In this document: in pieces, positions 1-8,861 of the stretch
How the letters are laid out: the number at the start of each line of letters is the position of its first letter
Position numbering within the stretch: the stretch's first letter is position 1
Assembly (NCBI GenBank): GCA_964523885.1
Contig: CAZFYX010000018.1
Location: 62,001 to 126,000 of the forward strand
Reading direction: 5' to 3'
DNA from: SHXO01 sp964523885
GTDB taxonomy: Bacteria > Pseudomonadota > Gammaproteobacteria > Burkholderiales > SHXO01
Length of the DNA: 64,000 nt
Notes under the pieces: model-generated
Told to the model about the DNA's origin: nothing
Databases searched by the model: none
What the model saw: the letters and a program-made list of their open reading frames with translations, nothing else
Made by a program: the position numbers and the translations under genes

Positions 1-261
1 GTCCTGCTCCAGCGTCACCTCCCGCTCAGCGTAGACGGTGAAGCCCTTGTACCCTCGCCCGGTCTTGCGTTCGGTGCGGGCGAGCGCATACTCCTGCTTG
101 GTCTGCGGGTGCAGGAAGACGGGGAAGTCCTTGCCGACCGGCCGGAAGCCCAGTCGCACCATCTCTTCGGGATCGCTGCCGACCACGACATAGTCGTGAT
201 CCTTGACCGGCAGCCCGAGCAGCTCGTCGCGGACCGAACCGCCGACCCGGTAGACCTTCAC
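1..261 (-). CDS. cca: CCA tRNA nucleotidyltransferase, N-terminal part (cut by window edge)
   Basis: This enzyme adds or repairs the 3' CCA end of tRNAs in the cytoplasm. Only the first 87 residues are in the window. They start MKVYRVGGSVRDELLG and continue with KDHDYVVVG, which match the nucleotide-binding Gly-rich loop and the metal-binding DxD-type region (here DHD) of class II CCA-adding enzymes. The start is taken as the GTG at 261-259 because it overlaps the TGA of the upstream GST gene in a 4-nt GTGA junction, so the two are probably translated together. The catalytic head continues past the window edge, so the presence of a C-terminal HD phosphohydrolase domain (as in bacterial multifunctional CCA proteins) cannot be judged. 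Confidence 0.93.
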   Translation of the reverse strand, partial: MKVYRVGGSVRDELLGLPVKDHDYVVVGSDPEEMVRLGFRPVGKDFPVFLHPQTKQEYALARTERKTGRGYKGFTVYAEREVTLEQD

Positions 262-920
262 GGCACCTGCGGCTCGAACTTCGCTATCACCTCGGTCTCG
301 GCCTCGGCGTCCGCCAGCCATTGCTGCATCGGTGGCAGCGCCAGGATGGCATCCGCGTACTCGCGGCAGGCCGGGTTGAGGTGCACCGCGTAGGTGCGGA
401 AGCGCAGCACGACCGGCGCGTACATGGCGTCCGCGATCGTGAAAGCGCCGAACAGGAAGGGGCCGCCGGCGCCAAACTTCTCGCGCGCTTCCGCCCAGCT
501 GCGCTGGATGCGCTCGATCTCGCCCGCCACCTCGACCGTGCGGCCCATGCCGGGGAAGCGCTTGCGGCAGTTCATGCTCATGTTCGAGCGCAGGTTCTGG
601 AAGCCCGAGTGCATCTCGGCACTCATCGAGCGCGCCACCGCGCGCGCCCGCGCATCGGCGGGCCACATGCCGCGGTCCGGATGGCGCTCCGCGACGTACT
701 CGCAGATCGCCAGCGAATCCCACACCGCGAGCGTGCCGTCGACCAGGCACGGCACCTTGCCGGATGGGGAGAGGGCCGCGATCTGCGCCTTGGACTCGGC
801 GGTGTACAGCGGGATGCGCACTTCGCGGAACGGCACCTGCGCCTGCCGCAGCGCCAGCCACGGGCGCAGCGACCACGACGAATAGTTCTTGTTGCCGATG
901 ACCAGGGTGTAGTCGGACAT
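258..920 (-). CDS. Glutathione S-transferase family protein
   Basis: A 220-residue cytosolic glutathione S-transferase. The N-terminal thioredoxin-like half shows NYSSWSLRPWLAL near residue 12 (Ser/Tyr activation region), the cis-proline segment GKVPCLVDG near residue 60, and the glutathione-binding DSLAICEYVAE stretch. The all-helical C-terminal half includes FGAFTIADAMYAPV, a typical N-capping box region. The start chosen is the ATG at 920, preceded by AAGGA at good distance; an in-frame extension upstream has no family resemblance. It lies 20 bp after the NDUFA9-like gene and overlaps cca by 4 nt, in a run led by ilvA. The natural substrate is unknown. Stress detoxification is the general family role. 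Confidence 0.92.
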   Translation of the reverse strand: MSDYTLVIGNKNYSSWSLRPWLALRQAQVPFREVRIPLYTAESKAQIAALSPSGKVPCLVDGTLAVWDSLAICEYVAERHPDRGMWPADARARAVARSMSAEMHSGFQNLRSNMSMNCRKRFPGMGRTVEVAGEIERIQRSWAEAREKFGAGGPFLFGAFTIADAMYAPVVLRFRTYAVHLNPACREYADAILALPPMQQWLADAEAETEVIAKFEPQVP

Positions 921-940
921 GAATGGTCCTTGTTGTATGC

Positions 941-1879
941 CTATCTGCGGGCGCGGAAGCGGAACCAGCGGTAGCGCGAGCGCGGGGTGACGCCGGCGAT
1001 GTAGAGCGGCACCACCGCCTCCAGCGGCGTGGGGGCGAAGCCGAACACCTCGGGGAAGGGGCAGTCGCAGACATTGTCCACCTGCATCGAGCGCACGTTG
1101 TCGCGCGTCATGATGCTGCCGGGCAGCTGTTCGAGCACGGCGGCCTGCAGCATCGACAGCGACGGCCCGAGACCGACGATGGGGCGCCGCAGCCCCAGGG
1201 CTTGCACCACGTATTCGACCAGCTTGCGCAGCGTGTAGGCGCGGGGGCCGCACAGCTCGAAGGTCTGCCCGAAGGTGCGCGGGTCGGACAGCGCCAGCGC
1301 TACCGCGCGCGCCACGTCGAGCACGTGCACCGGCTGGAACCGCGCTCCGGGCGACGCCAGCGCCAGCACCGGGAGCTGACGTGCGAGGTGGGCGAACAGG
1401 TTCAGGAAGCGATCCTCGCGGCCGAACACCACGGAGGGCCGGAAGATCGTGGTCTGCAGGGCGTCGGACTGCGCGTCGCGCACCGCTTCCTCGCCCTGCG
1501 CCTTGGAGCGGAGGTAGGCACTGGGCCCCTGCGGGCTCGCCTTGAGTGCGCTCACGTGCACCAGCCGGCCGATGCGGGCCTTCCGGCAGGCGGCGACGAT
1601 CCTGCGCGGCAACTCCACGTGCGCGCGCTCGAAATCCCCATGCAGGATGCCCACCAGGTTGACCACCGCATCGACGCCGGCAACCAGGCCCTCGAGGGTC
1701 TGCGGGTCGAAGACGTCGGCCTTCACCACGTCCACTGTGGGCAGGAGGATCAGGTCCTTGGCGCGCTCCCGGTTGCGGGTGGGAACGCGGACCTGCAGGC
1801 CGGCGCCAGCGAGCTGGCGGACCACGTGGCGGCCGATGAAGCCCGAGCCGCCGATGACGAGCACATTACGGATCAGCAT
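941..1879 (-). CDS. NAD(P)-binding NDUFA9-like (complex I-associated type) sugar-epimerase-fold protein
   Basis: A 312-residue extended/atypical short-chain dehydrogenase. The Rossmann glycine motif GGSGFIGRHV lies at residues 9-18, followed by repeated segments such as VVNLVGILHG and FRPSVVFGREDRFLN. These are characteristic of the bacterial relatives of the mitochondrial complex I accessory subunit NDUFA9, which bind NADPH but have no demonstrated catalysis in bacteria. The canonical YxxxK dyad of active epimerases is replaced around SAYLRSKAQGE, where Y and K are still present at near-normal spacing, so some dehydrogenase chemistry cannot be excluded. It sits 39 bp downstream of the slt gene and upstream of GST, in one likely operon. 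The precise role is unknown. Confidence 0.85.
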   Translation of the reverse strand: MLIRNVLVIGGSGFIGRHVVRQLAGAGLQVRVPTRNRERAKDLILLPTVDVVKADVFDPQTLEGLVAGVDAVVNLVGILHGDFERAHVELPRRIVAACRKARIGRLVHVSALKASPQGPSAYLRSKAQGEEAVRDAQSDALQTTIFRPSVVFGREDRFLNLFAHLARQLPVLALASPGARFQPVHVLDVARAVALALSDPRTFGQTFELCGPRAYTLRKLVEYVVQALGLRRPIVGLGPSLSMLQAAVLEQLPGSIMTRDNVRSMQVDNVCDCPFPEVFGFAPTPLEAVVPLYIAGVTPRSRYRWFRFRARR

Positions 1880-1918
1880 GAGGTGGGAAGCGGCCTGCCG
1901 GGCAGGCCGGGCGTTGCG

Positions 1919-3844
1919 TTATTCGTTGTCCGGCGGACGCGGCGAGATGAAGCCCAGCCGCTCCTTCAGGCTGGCCGCCTGCTGCCCCAGCAGGCGCGAG
2001 TAGTACACGGTATTGCTCATCACCTTGCGCACGTAATCGCGGGTCTCGTTGAACGGGATGGTCTCGGTATAGACCGCGCCCTCGAGCGGCTTGTCGGCCC
2101 GCCAGGCGCGGGCGCGGCTGGGTCCCGCGTTGTAGCCGGCCGTGGCCAGCACGGCCTGGTTGTCGAGCGAATCCATCAGGTCCTTCATGTAGTAGGTACC
2201 GAGGCTGATGTTGGTGTCGATCGACGTGACCCGGTGCCGGTCCATGCCGCCCAGCCCCAGGCGCCGTGCGACCTGGCGTGCCGTGGCGGGCATGAGCTGC
2301 ATGAGCCCGGCTGCACCGGTGGCGGAGCGGGCATCCACCACGAACCGGCTCTCCTGGCGCACCAGGCCGTAGACCCATGCCTCGTCCAGGGCGAGCTGGC
2401 GTGTGTAACCACTCACCACTTCGCGGTACGGTGTGGGATAACGCATCGTGAAGTCATGCAGGGATCTGGTCTGCTCCGCGGTGTCGATCGCACGTTCGTA
2501 CCACCCGGCCTTGCGTGCAACCTCGGCGGCGGCCAGCAGGCTGCGGTCGTCGTAACCCCGGATGGTCCAGCGCCACTCCAGCGCGCCCTCGTAGCGCAGG
2601 CCGAGCTCGTAGAACCTGAGCGCGCGGCGGATGCCCGGCGACTGCTCCGTCGCGGCCACCTCGTCGGCCGAGGGGCGGTACATCGGCGGAACGCCGGAAA
2701 CGGTGGCGCCCAGTTCCTCGTTGGCGAGGTGGCCGTAGAAATGATGCTCCGAGGCCAGCCCGACCAGCAGCGTGTTGCCTTCCTGCGTCCGGCCCTGGGC
2801 CAGCAGGGCGCGCGCCTTCCAGTAGCGCCACGGCGCCAGTTGCCGGTCACGCTCGGACATCGAGTCGATGGTGGCCTGCACGGTGTTCCAGTCCCCCGCC
2901 CGCATGGCGCTGCGGGCCTTCCAGGCCAGCTGGCGGTCGGTGAGGCCGGTGCTGCCCGCCTGCCGGAACCAGTCGCCGGCTTCGGGACGGTGCCGCAGTG
3001 CCGCGGCCATCGCCACCTGCGCCCACGCGTAGGTGCGGTCGGCGGGCGGCAGCTCCTGGTCGAAGCGCTCGAGCCTGGTCGCCGCCACTGCGGGCAGGCT
3101 CTGCGCCAGGCGCCAGATTGCGAAGATCGCCAGCTCGCGCTGGGCGCGGGTCTTCAGCAGCAGCGGCTTGCGGTCCAGGTAGCGCTGGGGGTTGCGCGCG
3201 ATGGCGTCGAGCTGCTTGCCGTCGATGCGCTTGGGCGCGGCGATATAGGCACCGAGCGACCTGGCGAAGGTGACGTTGCCCGCCTCCAGGGCGAGGCGGA
3301 TGCGGTCCCAGACGTCCTCCTCGGTTAGATCGCCATTGCGCACCAGGGCGTCGAATACCGGGCCGCAGCTGTCCGGCTGCGCGGCGCCCTGCAGCCACAG
3401 GGCACGCGCCGGCGCGGCGACCCCGGGCTCCTTGCGCGCGAGCAGCGCCTGCAGGTGGTAGCAGGCGAGCTCGGGATCCTCCAGCGCGAGGGCGCCGTAC
3501 TCGCGCTCGAACTCCTCCCAGGCCTTGCGCTCGCCCAGCTGCTTGAGCCAGTCGGCGCGCAGCCGCTGGCCCACGAGGGCATCGCGCTGCTGCAGCAGAA
3601 AGCCCTCGATCGCCCCCTCGGGCTGCTCGGCCAGGCGCGAGCGCAGCTGCCAGTAGGCTACGTAGGGGTAGAGGGGATGCTCGGCGAGTCCGGGCGCCAG
3701 CGCGTCGAGCCTGGCGATATTGCCTTTCTGGAAAGCGTCCCGGGCAGCCAGGAAGTTGTCGTCGTCCGTGCCCGCGTGCGCGCTGGCGACCCACAGGGCG
3801 GCACCCAGCGCGGCGGCAACGAATTCAGCGGTGAGGGCTTTCAC
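1919..3844 (-). CDS. slt: Soluble lytic murein transglycosylase
   Basis: A 641-residue periplasmic peptidoglycan lyase that makes 1,6-anhydro ends. A signal peptide ends at SAHA. A long alpha-helical superhelical region fills residues about 30-470, and the goose-lysozyme-like SLT domain covers the last 170 residues. The catalytic Glu is E498 in RQESRF, followed by GLMQLMPATA and ATAGYNAGPSRA, the classical SLT motifs. The start is set at the GTG at 3844 with a GGAG box upstream, because it places the signal peptide at the N terminus. A longer frame from the ATG at 3925 overlaps the ilvA stop as ATGA and would add 27 residues before the signal sequence; that overlap makes the choice less than certain. 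Confidence 0.93.
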   Translation of the reverse strand: MKALTAEFVAAALGAALWVASAHAGTDDDNFLAARDAFQKGNIARLDALAPGLAEHPLYPYVAYWQLRSRLAEQPEGAIEGFLLQQRDALVGQRLRADWLKQLGERKAWEEFEREYGALALEDPELACYHLQALLARKEPGVAAPARALWLQGAAQPDSCGPVFDALVRNGDLTEEDVWDRIRLALEAGNVTFARSLGAYIAAPKRIDGKQLDAIARNPQRYLDRKPLLLKTRAQRELAIFAIWRLAQSLPAVAATRLERFDQELPPADRTYAWAQVAMAAALRHRPEAGDWFRQAGSTGLTDRQLAWKARSAMRAGDWNTVQATIDSMSERDRQLAPWRYWKARALLAQGRTQEGNTLLVGLASEHHFYGHLANEELGATVSGVPPMYRPSADEVAATEQSPGIRRALRFYELGLRYEGALEWRWTIRGYDDRSLLAAAEVARKAGWYERAIDTAEQTRSLHDFTMRYPTPYREVVSGYTRQLALDEAWVYGLVRQESRFVVDARSATGAAGLMQLMPATARQVARRLGLGGMDRHRVTSIDTNISLGTYYMKDLMDSLDNQAVLATAGYNAGPSRARAWRADKPLEGAVYTETIPFNETRDYVRKVMSNTVYYSRLLGQQAASLKERLGFISPRPPDNE

Positions 3845-3921
3845 GCAACGGCTCCGGTGAATCCAGCTGGCTGGCGGCCGCGCCGCCGGGGCCCCGGGGA
3901 GACGTCGCCATTCTCCCACAC

Positions 3922-5442
3922 TCATGCGTGCCCTGCTCCCAGGAACAGCTCGTAGGCCGGGTTCCCGCTCTCATCCCGATAGTGATAATTCAGCTGTTTC
4001 AGGAACTTGCGGAAGGCGCTACGCTGGTTCGGCGGCACTTGCATGCCCACCAGCACGCGCCCGAAATCTGCGCCGTGGTTGCGGTAGTGGAACAGGGTGA
4101 TGTTCCAGCCCTCGCTCATGCGGTCGAGGAAGTTCATCAAGGCACCGGGACGCTCCGGGAACTCGAACCGGTACAGCAGCTCGTCCCCGGCCAGCGCCGA
4201 GCGCCCGCCCACCATGTGCCGGATATGCAGCTTGGCCATCTCGTTCTCGGACAGATCCACCGTTGCCAGCCCGGCCGCTTGCAAGCGCCGCGCCACCTGG
4301 GCGGTCTCCTTGCGGTTGTGGATCGACAGGCCGACGAACACGCAGGCCCGTTCGGGGTCGCCGTAGCGGTAGTTGAATTCGGTGACGTTGCGCGCGCCCA
4401 GCAGGCTGCAGAAGCGCTTGAAGCTGCCCGGGCGCTCGGGGATGGTCACGGCCAGCAGCGCCTCGCGGCGCTCGCCCAGCTCGGCGCGCTCGGCCACGAA
4501 GCGCAGGCGATCGAAGTTCATGTTGGCGCCGCACGCCACCGCTACCAGGGAGGCGTCCCGGACCCGGTGCCGTTCGACCCAGGCCTTGGCGCCCGCGATG
4601 GCCAGCGCCCCGGCGGGCTCGAGGATGGAGCGGGTGTCCTCGAATACGTCCTTGATCGCCGCGCAGATGTCGTCGTTGTCCACCAGCACCATCTCGTCCA
4701 CCACCTTGCGGCACAGGCGGAAGGTCTCCCGGCCGGGCTGCTTCACCGCCACCCCGTCGGCGAACAGACCCACCTGCGGCAGACGGATCCGCCGCCCGGC
4801 GGCGAGCGAGCGCGTCATGGCGTTGGAGTCTATCGGCTCGACGCCGACAATCTTGATTTCGGGGCGCACCCGCTTGACGTAGGAACCGATGCCGGCGATC
4901 AGCCCGCCCCCGCCCACGGCGACGAAGATGGCATCGATCGGGCCGCCATGCTCGCGCAGGATCTCGCTGGCGATGGTCCCCTGGCCGGCGATGACGTCCG
5001 GATCGTCGTACGGGTGGACGAACGTCAGCCGCTCGCGCTCGCCCACCCCGACGGCGTGCGCGTAGGCATCGTCGTACGAGTCTCCGTGCAGCACCACCCG
5101 CGCACCGCGTGCGGCCACCGCGTCGATCTTGATCCGCGGGGTGGTGGCAGGCATCACGATGACCGCTCGGCACCCCAGCTTCTGGGCCGCGAACGCGACG
5201 CCCTGCGCGTGGTTGCCGGCCGAGGCGCAGATGACCCCGCGCCGCAGCTGCGCCGCGGACAGCTGCGCCATCTTGTTGTAGGCCCCGCGCAGCTTGAACG
5301 AGAACACCGGCTGCATGTCCTCGCGCTTGAGCAGCAGCCGGTTGCCCAGTCGGGCGCTGAGGTTGGGGGCGACCTCCAGGGGGGTCTCCTGGGCCACGTC
5401 GTAGACGCGTGCGCGAAGGATGCGTTCGAGATAGTCGGGCAC
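3922..5442 (-). CDS. ilvA: Threonine ammonia-lyase, biosynthetic
   Basis: PLP enzyme that deaminates threonine to 2-oxobutanoate, the first committed step to isoleucine. It is 506 residues, the size of the allosteric biosynthetic form. The PLP lysine lies in FSFKLRGAYNKM, the phosphate-binding glycines are in VGGGGLIAGIG, and the C-terminal third holds two ACT-like regulatory repeats (VTIPERPGSFKRFC and RFEFPERPGALMNFL) that bind isoleucine and valine. The start is the GTG at 5442 (VPDYLERILRARVYDV), which matches the usual N terminus; the frame opens a little farther upstream without similarity. It is divergent from rpiA. Its partner genes ilvBHC lie about 50 kb away in this window. Confidence 0.96.
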   Translation of the reverse strand: MPDYLERILRARVYDVAQETPLEVAPNLSARLGNRLLLKREDMQPVFSFKLRGAYNKMAQLSAAQLRRGVICASAGNHAQGVAFAAQKLGCRAVIVMPATTPRIKIDAVAARGARVVLHGDSYDDAYAHAVGVGERERLTFVHPYDDPDVIAGQGTIASEILREHGGPIDAIFVAVGGGGLIAGIGSYVKRVRPEIKIVGVEPIDSNAMTRSLAAGRRIRLPQVGLFADGVAVKQPGRETFRLCRKVVDEMVLVDNDDICAAIKDVFEDTRSILEPAGALAIAGAKAWVERHRVRDASLVAVACGANMNFDRLRFVAERAELGERREALLAVTIPERPGSFKRFCSLLGARNVTEFNYRYGDPERACVFVGLSIHNRKETAQVARRLQAAGLATVDLSENEMAKLHIRHMVGGRSALAGDELLYRFEFPERPGALMNFLDRMSEGWNITLFHYRNHGADFGRVLVGMQVPPNQRSAFRKFLKQLNYHYRDESGNPAYELFLGAGHA

Positions 5443-5552
5443 GGCTGCCGCAGCGGTTGGGGAGCGCCGCAGCGTAGCAGCGCACGGCGGCGCGGGCAAT
5501 CACCGGCCCGGTGGTATTCTTCGGGCACCATGATGAAGCAGGACGCCTTGCC

Positions 5553-6215
5553 GTGAACACCGACGAGATGAAGCGGGCCGCCGCGCGTGCGGCCATCGAG
5601 CACGTGCCCGCGGGGGCCATCGTGGGGGTGGGCACGGGCTCGACCGTGAACCACTTCATCGATGCGCTGGGCGAGATCCGCAGCCGCGTCGCCGGGGCCG
5701 TGTCCAGCTCGAAGGCCTCCACCGAGCGCCTGCAGCGCCTGGGAATCGAAGTCGTCGACCTCAACCGGGTGGAGTCGCTGCAGGTCTACGTCGACGGTGC
5801 CGACGAGGTCACCCGCGCGCTGCACATGATCAAGGGCGGCGGCGGCGCGCTCACCGGCGAGAAGATCGTGGCTGCGGTCGCGCAGCGCTTCGTCTGCATC
5901 GCCGACCAGGCCAAGCTGCGCGAGCGGCTCGGCGCGTTCCCGCTGCCGGTCGAGGTCATCGCGCTGGCCGAGCAGCACGTCGTCCGCCAGCTGCGCAAGC
6001 TCGGCGGCGACCCGCGCCGGCGGACGGGGTTCACCAGCGACTACGGCAACCCGATCCTCGACGTGCACGGCCTGGGCATCGCCGATCCGGTCGCCCTCGA
6101 GAGTCAGTTGAACCAGATCGCCGGCGTGGTGACCAACGGCCTGTTCGCACGCCGGCCGGCCGACGTCCTGCTGCTCGGCACCCCGGGCGGCGTGCAGGTC
6201 CTGCATCCGGCCTGA
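5553..6215 (+). CDS. rpiA: Ribose-5-phosphate isomerase A
   Basis: Interconverts ribose 5-phosphate and ribulose 5-phosphate in the non-oxidative pentose phosphate pathway. It is 220 residues, the standard RpiA length. Motifs visible are VGVGTGSTVNHFID (phosphate-binding loop), YVDGADEV (catalytic Asp/Glu region) and IKGGGGALTGEKI (catalytic Lys region). The start is the GTG at 5553, giving MNTDEMKRAAARAAIEHV; an AGGA-like box lies upstream. It is transcribed away from ilvA and ends about 150 bp before phoU. No regulatory signal specific to it was recognised. Confidence 0.96.
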   Translation: MNTDEMKRAAARAAIEHVPAGAIVGVGTGSTVNHFIDALGEIRSRVAGAVSSSKASTERLQRLGIEVVDLNRVESLQVYVDGADEVTRALHMIKGGGGALTGEKIVAAVAQRFVCIADQAKLRERLGAFPLPVEVIALAEQHVVRQLRKLGGDPRRRTGFTSDYGNPILDVHGLGIADPVALESQLNQIAGVVTNGLFARRPADVLLLGTPGGVQVLHPA

Positions 6216-6266
6216 GCCGGGCGCCACCCCGGCGGTTCAGGGCCGGGCCGGCGCGCCGATAAGGGC

Positions 6267-6286
6267 CTTGACACCTGCTTGTCAAG
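6267..6286. promoter_or_regulatory. Perfect 7-bp inverted repeat upstream of phoU
   Basis: CTTGACA-N6-TGTCAAG forms a perfect dyad 86 bp before the phoU start. The left arm contains TTGACA and the right arm TTGTCA, which lies 16 bp before TGTAAC (6301-6306), so the dyad may overlap a sigma70 -35 region as an operator. It does not match a Pho box (two CTGTNAT direct repeats). The bound protein is unknown. Confidence 0.4.
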
Positions 6287-6372
6287 AGGGCGGGCTAGAC
6301 TGTAACGTTCACAGCTGAAGGCCTCGTGGGCCGCGGCGACGCGGCACGGGTCGGCGACAGGAGAATGGCCGG

Positions 6373-7080
6373 ATGACCGAACACACCCACACCTCCAAGC
6401 AGTTCGATGCGGAGCTCGAGTCCCTGCGCTCGCGCGTACTGCAGATGGGCGGCTTCGTCGAGCAGCAGATCTCTCTCGCGGTCGAGGCGCTCACCAGCGG
6501 CGACCTCGAGCTGTGCTCGACCATCGTCGCCAACGACCACAAGGTCAACGGCATGGAGGTCGGCATCGACGAGGATTGCAGCACCATCATCGCGCGCCGC
6601 CAGCCCACCGCGTCCGACCTGCGCCTGGTCATCGCCGTCATCAAGACCATCACAGACCTCGAGCGCATCGGCGACGAGGCCGCGAAGATCGCCCGCATGG
6701 CCCGCCTGGTCAACTCGGTCGACCGGGTGCAGCAGCCGCGCTACGTCGAGATCCGCCGCATGGCCCAGATGGCGCTGGAGATGCTGCGCAAGTCGCTCGA
6801 CTGCTTCGCGCGCCTGGACGTGTCCGGCTCCGCCGAGGTCGTGCGCACCGACCAGCACGTGGACGACGAGTTCCGCGCGATCCTGCGCCAGCTCATCACG
6901 TTCATGATGGAGGATCCGCGCACCATCTCCGCCTCGATCGAGATCCTGTTCATCGCCAAGGCGCTCGAGCGCATCGGTGACCACGCGAAGAACATCTCCG
7001 AGTACGTGATCTACATGGTCAAGGGCAAGGACGTGCGCCACGTCACCCTCGAGGAGATCGAGCGCGAGATCATGGCGTGA
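6373..7080 (+). CDS. phoU: Phosphate signalling/transport regulator PhoU
   Basis: PhoU links the PstSCAB phosphate transporter to the PhoR-PhoB two-component system and dampens phosphate uptake. It is 235 residues made of two three-helix repeats, each ending in the metal-binding E/DxxxD-type signature. These are visible as TDLERIGDEAAKIA in the first repeat and AKALERIGDHAKNISE in the second. A GGAG box precedes the ATG. Unusually, no pst or phoBR genes are adjacent; the neighbour is ppx, so the locus couples phosphate signalling with polyphosphate breakdown. Confidence 0.96.
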   Translation: MTEHTHTSKQFDAELESLRSRVLQMGGFVEQQISLAVEALTSGDLELCSTIVANDHKVNGMEVGIDEDCSTIIARRQPTASDLRLVIAVIKTITDLERIGDEAAKIARMARLVNSVDRVQQPRYVEIRRMAQMALEMLRKSLDCFARLDVSGSAEVVRTDQHVDDEFRAILRQLITFMMEDPRTISASIEILFIAKALERIGDHAKNISEYVIYMVKGKDVRHVTLEEIEREIMA

Positions 7081-7126
7081 TGCGCGGGCCGGGCCAGCCC
7101 GGCTGCGCACCGGACGCCTCCTTCCC

Positions 7127-7252
7127 CGCAGAGGAACGCAGAGGGGCCCCCAATCCTCCAGCGCGGTGGGATAATCGCCGGATGGTCGCGCTGACTGCTC
7201 GCCAACTGCGTATGCCTGCTGCTGTGCTCCGCCGCCTCTGCGATCCTCTGCG
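7127..7252. repeat. Intergenic inverted repeat with CTCTGCG-word arms
   Basis: The arms 7127-7144 and 7235-7252 are reverse complements at 17 of 18 positions, separated by 90 nt. Each arm is itself built from short repeated words (CGCAGAGG twice on the left, CTCTGCG at 9-nt period on the right, followed by a third degenerate copy). It occupies most of the phoU-ppx gap and resembles in design the other tandem-word inverted repeats in this window. No ORF is convincing inside it. Confidence 0.7.
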
Positions 7253-7303
7253 TCCGCTGCGTTGCGCGCGGTGGGCAGTGAATGTCATCCCGGCGGCGGT
7301 GAG

Positions 7304-8827
7304 ATGAAGCAGCAGCCCCTCATCGCCGCCGTCGACCTCGGCTCCAACTCCTTCCGCCTGCAGGTTGCGCGCGTGGTCGACGACCAGATTTATCCGCTCG
7401 ACTCGCTGCGCGAGGCCGTGCGCCTGGCAGCCGGCATCACCCCGGACAAGCGCCTGGACGATGCCTCCCAGCAGCGCGCGCTGGCCGCGCTCGAGCGCTT
7501 CGGCGAGCGCCTGCGCGGCATGCCGGCGGGAGCGGTGCGCGCGGTCGGCACCAATGCGCTGCGGGTGGCGAAGAACTCGAAGGATTTCCTCGCCCGGGCG
7601 CAGGCCGCGCTCGGGTTCCCGATCGAGGTGGTGGCCGGCAAGGAAGAGGCTCGCCTGATCTACCTGGGCGTCTCGCACAGCCTGCCGGTGACCGGGCACA
7701 AGCGCCTGGTGATCGACATCGGCGGCGGCTCGACCGAGTGCATCATCGGTGCGGGCTACCGGCCGCAGAAGCTCGAGAGCCTGTACATGGGCTGCGTGAG
7801 CTACAGCCTGCGCTACTTTCCCGGCAGCAAGCTGAGCAAGGGCAACCTCAAGCAGGCCGAGACCGCGGCGCGCCTGGAATTCCAGACCATCCGCCGCGAG
7901 TTCTCGGCCGGGCACTGGAAGGAGGCGATCGGCTCCTCGGGCACGGCGCGCGCGCTCGGCGAGCTGATCGGCGGCAGCGGCTGGAGCAACGGCGACATCA
8001 CGGCCGACGGGCTGGAGCGCCTGCGCGCCGCGCTGCTCAAGGCCGGCGACCTGGATCGACTGAACCTGCCGGGGCTGCGGCCCGACCGCATCCCGGTGCT
8101 GCCGGGCGGCTTCGCCATCATGGCCGCGGCGTTCGACCAGCTGGGGATCGAGCGCATGACGCTGGCGACCGGCGCGATGCGCCAGGGCATCCTGTACGAC
8201 ATGCTCGGGCGCTTCCACGCGCACGACATGCGCGACACCACCGTGGCGCAGTTCATGAAGCGCTATCACGTCGACGTGAAGCAGGCGCGGCGTGTGGAAT
8301 CGCTGGCGCTGGCGCTGCTGCGCCAGTTCTCCGGCGACCTCCACACCGACCCGGACTATCCGCTGCACCTGCTGTCGTGGGCCGCCCGGCTGCACGAGAT
8401 CGGCCTCTCGGTCTCGCACTCGAGCTATCACAAGCACTCCGCCTACATTCTCGCCAATGCCGACATGCCCGGCTTCTCGAAGATGGAGCAGGGGCACCTC
8501 GCGCTGCTGGTGCTCGCGCATCGGGGCACCCTGGAGAAGATGCGCACGCAGGCCACCGACGCGCTCGACCTCGCCATGGTCATGGCCCTGCGGCTCGCCG
8601 TGCTGTTCTACCGCAGCCACACCGAGGTGGTGCTGCCAGCCGCCGAGGCGCACTGCGACGGCAGCCGCTTCACCCTGGCGCTGGAGGCCCACTGGCTGGC
8701 CGCCAACCCGCTCACCGCGGCGGCGCTGAAGGAGGAAGTGCGGGAGTGGCGCAAGCTCGGGGTGAGCCTGGACGTGGCAGCGCTGGAGGAGATCGAAGGC
8801 GAGGTCGAGCTGAGCGCCGCCGACTAG
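7304..8827 (+). CDS. ppx: Exopolyphosphatase (Ppx/GppA family)
   Basis: Releases phosphate from polyphosphate (Ppx) or hydrolyses pppGpp (GppA). It is 507 residues with the ASKHA phosphatase fold: AAVDLGSNSFRLQVARV at residues 7-23, the catalytic-Glu region in GKEEARLIYLGV, and VIDIGGGSTECI. A C-terminal HD-like helical domain (near HLLSWAARLHEIGLSVSHS) is typical of the long Ppx type. The start is the ATG at 7304; the frame extends upstream without similarity. It follows phoU, and the polyphosphate kinase ppk1 is about 40 kb away, so Ppx function is favoured over GppA. Confidence 0.94.
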   Translation: MKQQPLIAAVDLGSNSFRLQVARVVDDQIYPLDSLREAVRLAAGITPDKRLDDASQQRALAALERFGERLRGMPAGAVRAVGTNALRVAKNSKDFLARAQAALGFPIEVVAGKEEARLIYLGVSHSLPVTGHKRLVIDIGGGSTECIIGAGYRPQKLESLYMGCVSYSLRYFPGSKLSKGNLKQAETAARLEFQTIRREFSAGHWKEAIGSSGTARALGELIGGSGWSNGDITADGLERLRAALLKAGDLDRLNLPGLRPDRIPVLPGGFAIMAAAFDQLGIERMTLATGAMRQGILYDMLGRFHAHDMRDTTVAQFMKRYHVDVKQARRVESLALALLRQFSGDLHTDPDYPLHLLSWAARLHEIGLSVSHSSYHKHSAYILANADMPGFSKMEQGHLALLVLAHRGTLEKMRTQATDALDLAMVMALRLAVLFYRSHTEVVLPAAEAHCDGSRFTLALEAHWLAANPLTAAALKEEVREWRKLGVSLDVAALEEIEGEVELSAAD

Positions 8828-8861
8828 GGGTTCAGCCGGACGATCCTGCTAAGATGGCCGC

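Noticed and set aside
923..3328. 801-codon plus-strand open frame
   Set aside because: It is antisense to the NDUFA9-like and slt genes, has no recognisable motif and is His/Gln/Arg-rich, as expected for a shadow frame in GC-rich DNA.
3845..3925. Longer start for slt at the ATG overlapping the ilvA stop
   Set aside because: It would place 27 residues before the signal peptide. The GTG at 3844 gives a normal signal sequence, although the ATGA overlap keeps the longer form possible.
3928..5556. 542-codon plus-strand frame over ilvA
   Set aside because: Antisense to ilvA, which has all family motifs; composition is typical of a shadow.
6267..6286. Pho box before phoU
   Set aside because: The sequence is a dyad (CTTGACA/TGTCAAG), not two direct CTGTNAT-type repeats.
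6267..6286. FNR box before phoU
   Set aside because: The two half-sites resemble TTGAC/GTCAA but are too far apart for the 14-bp FNR site.
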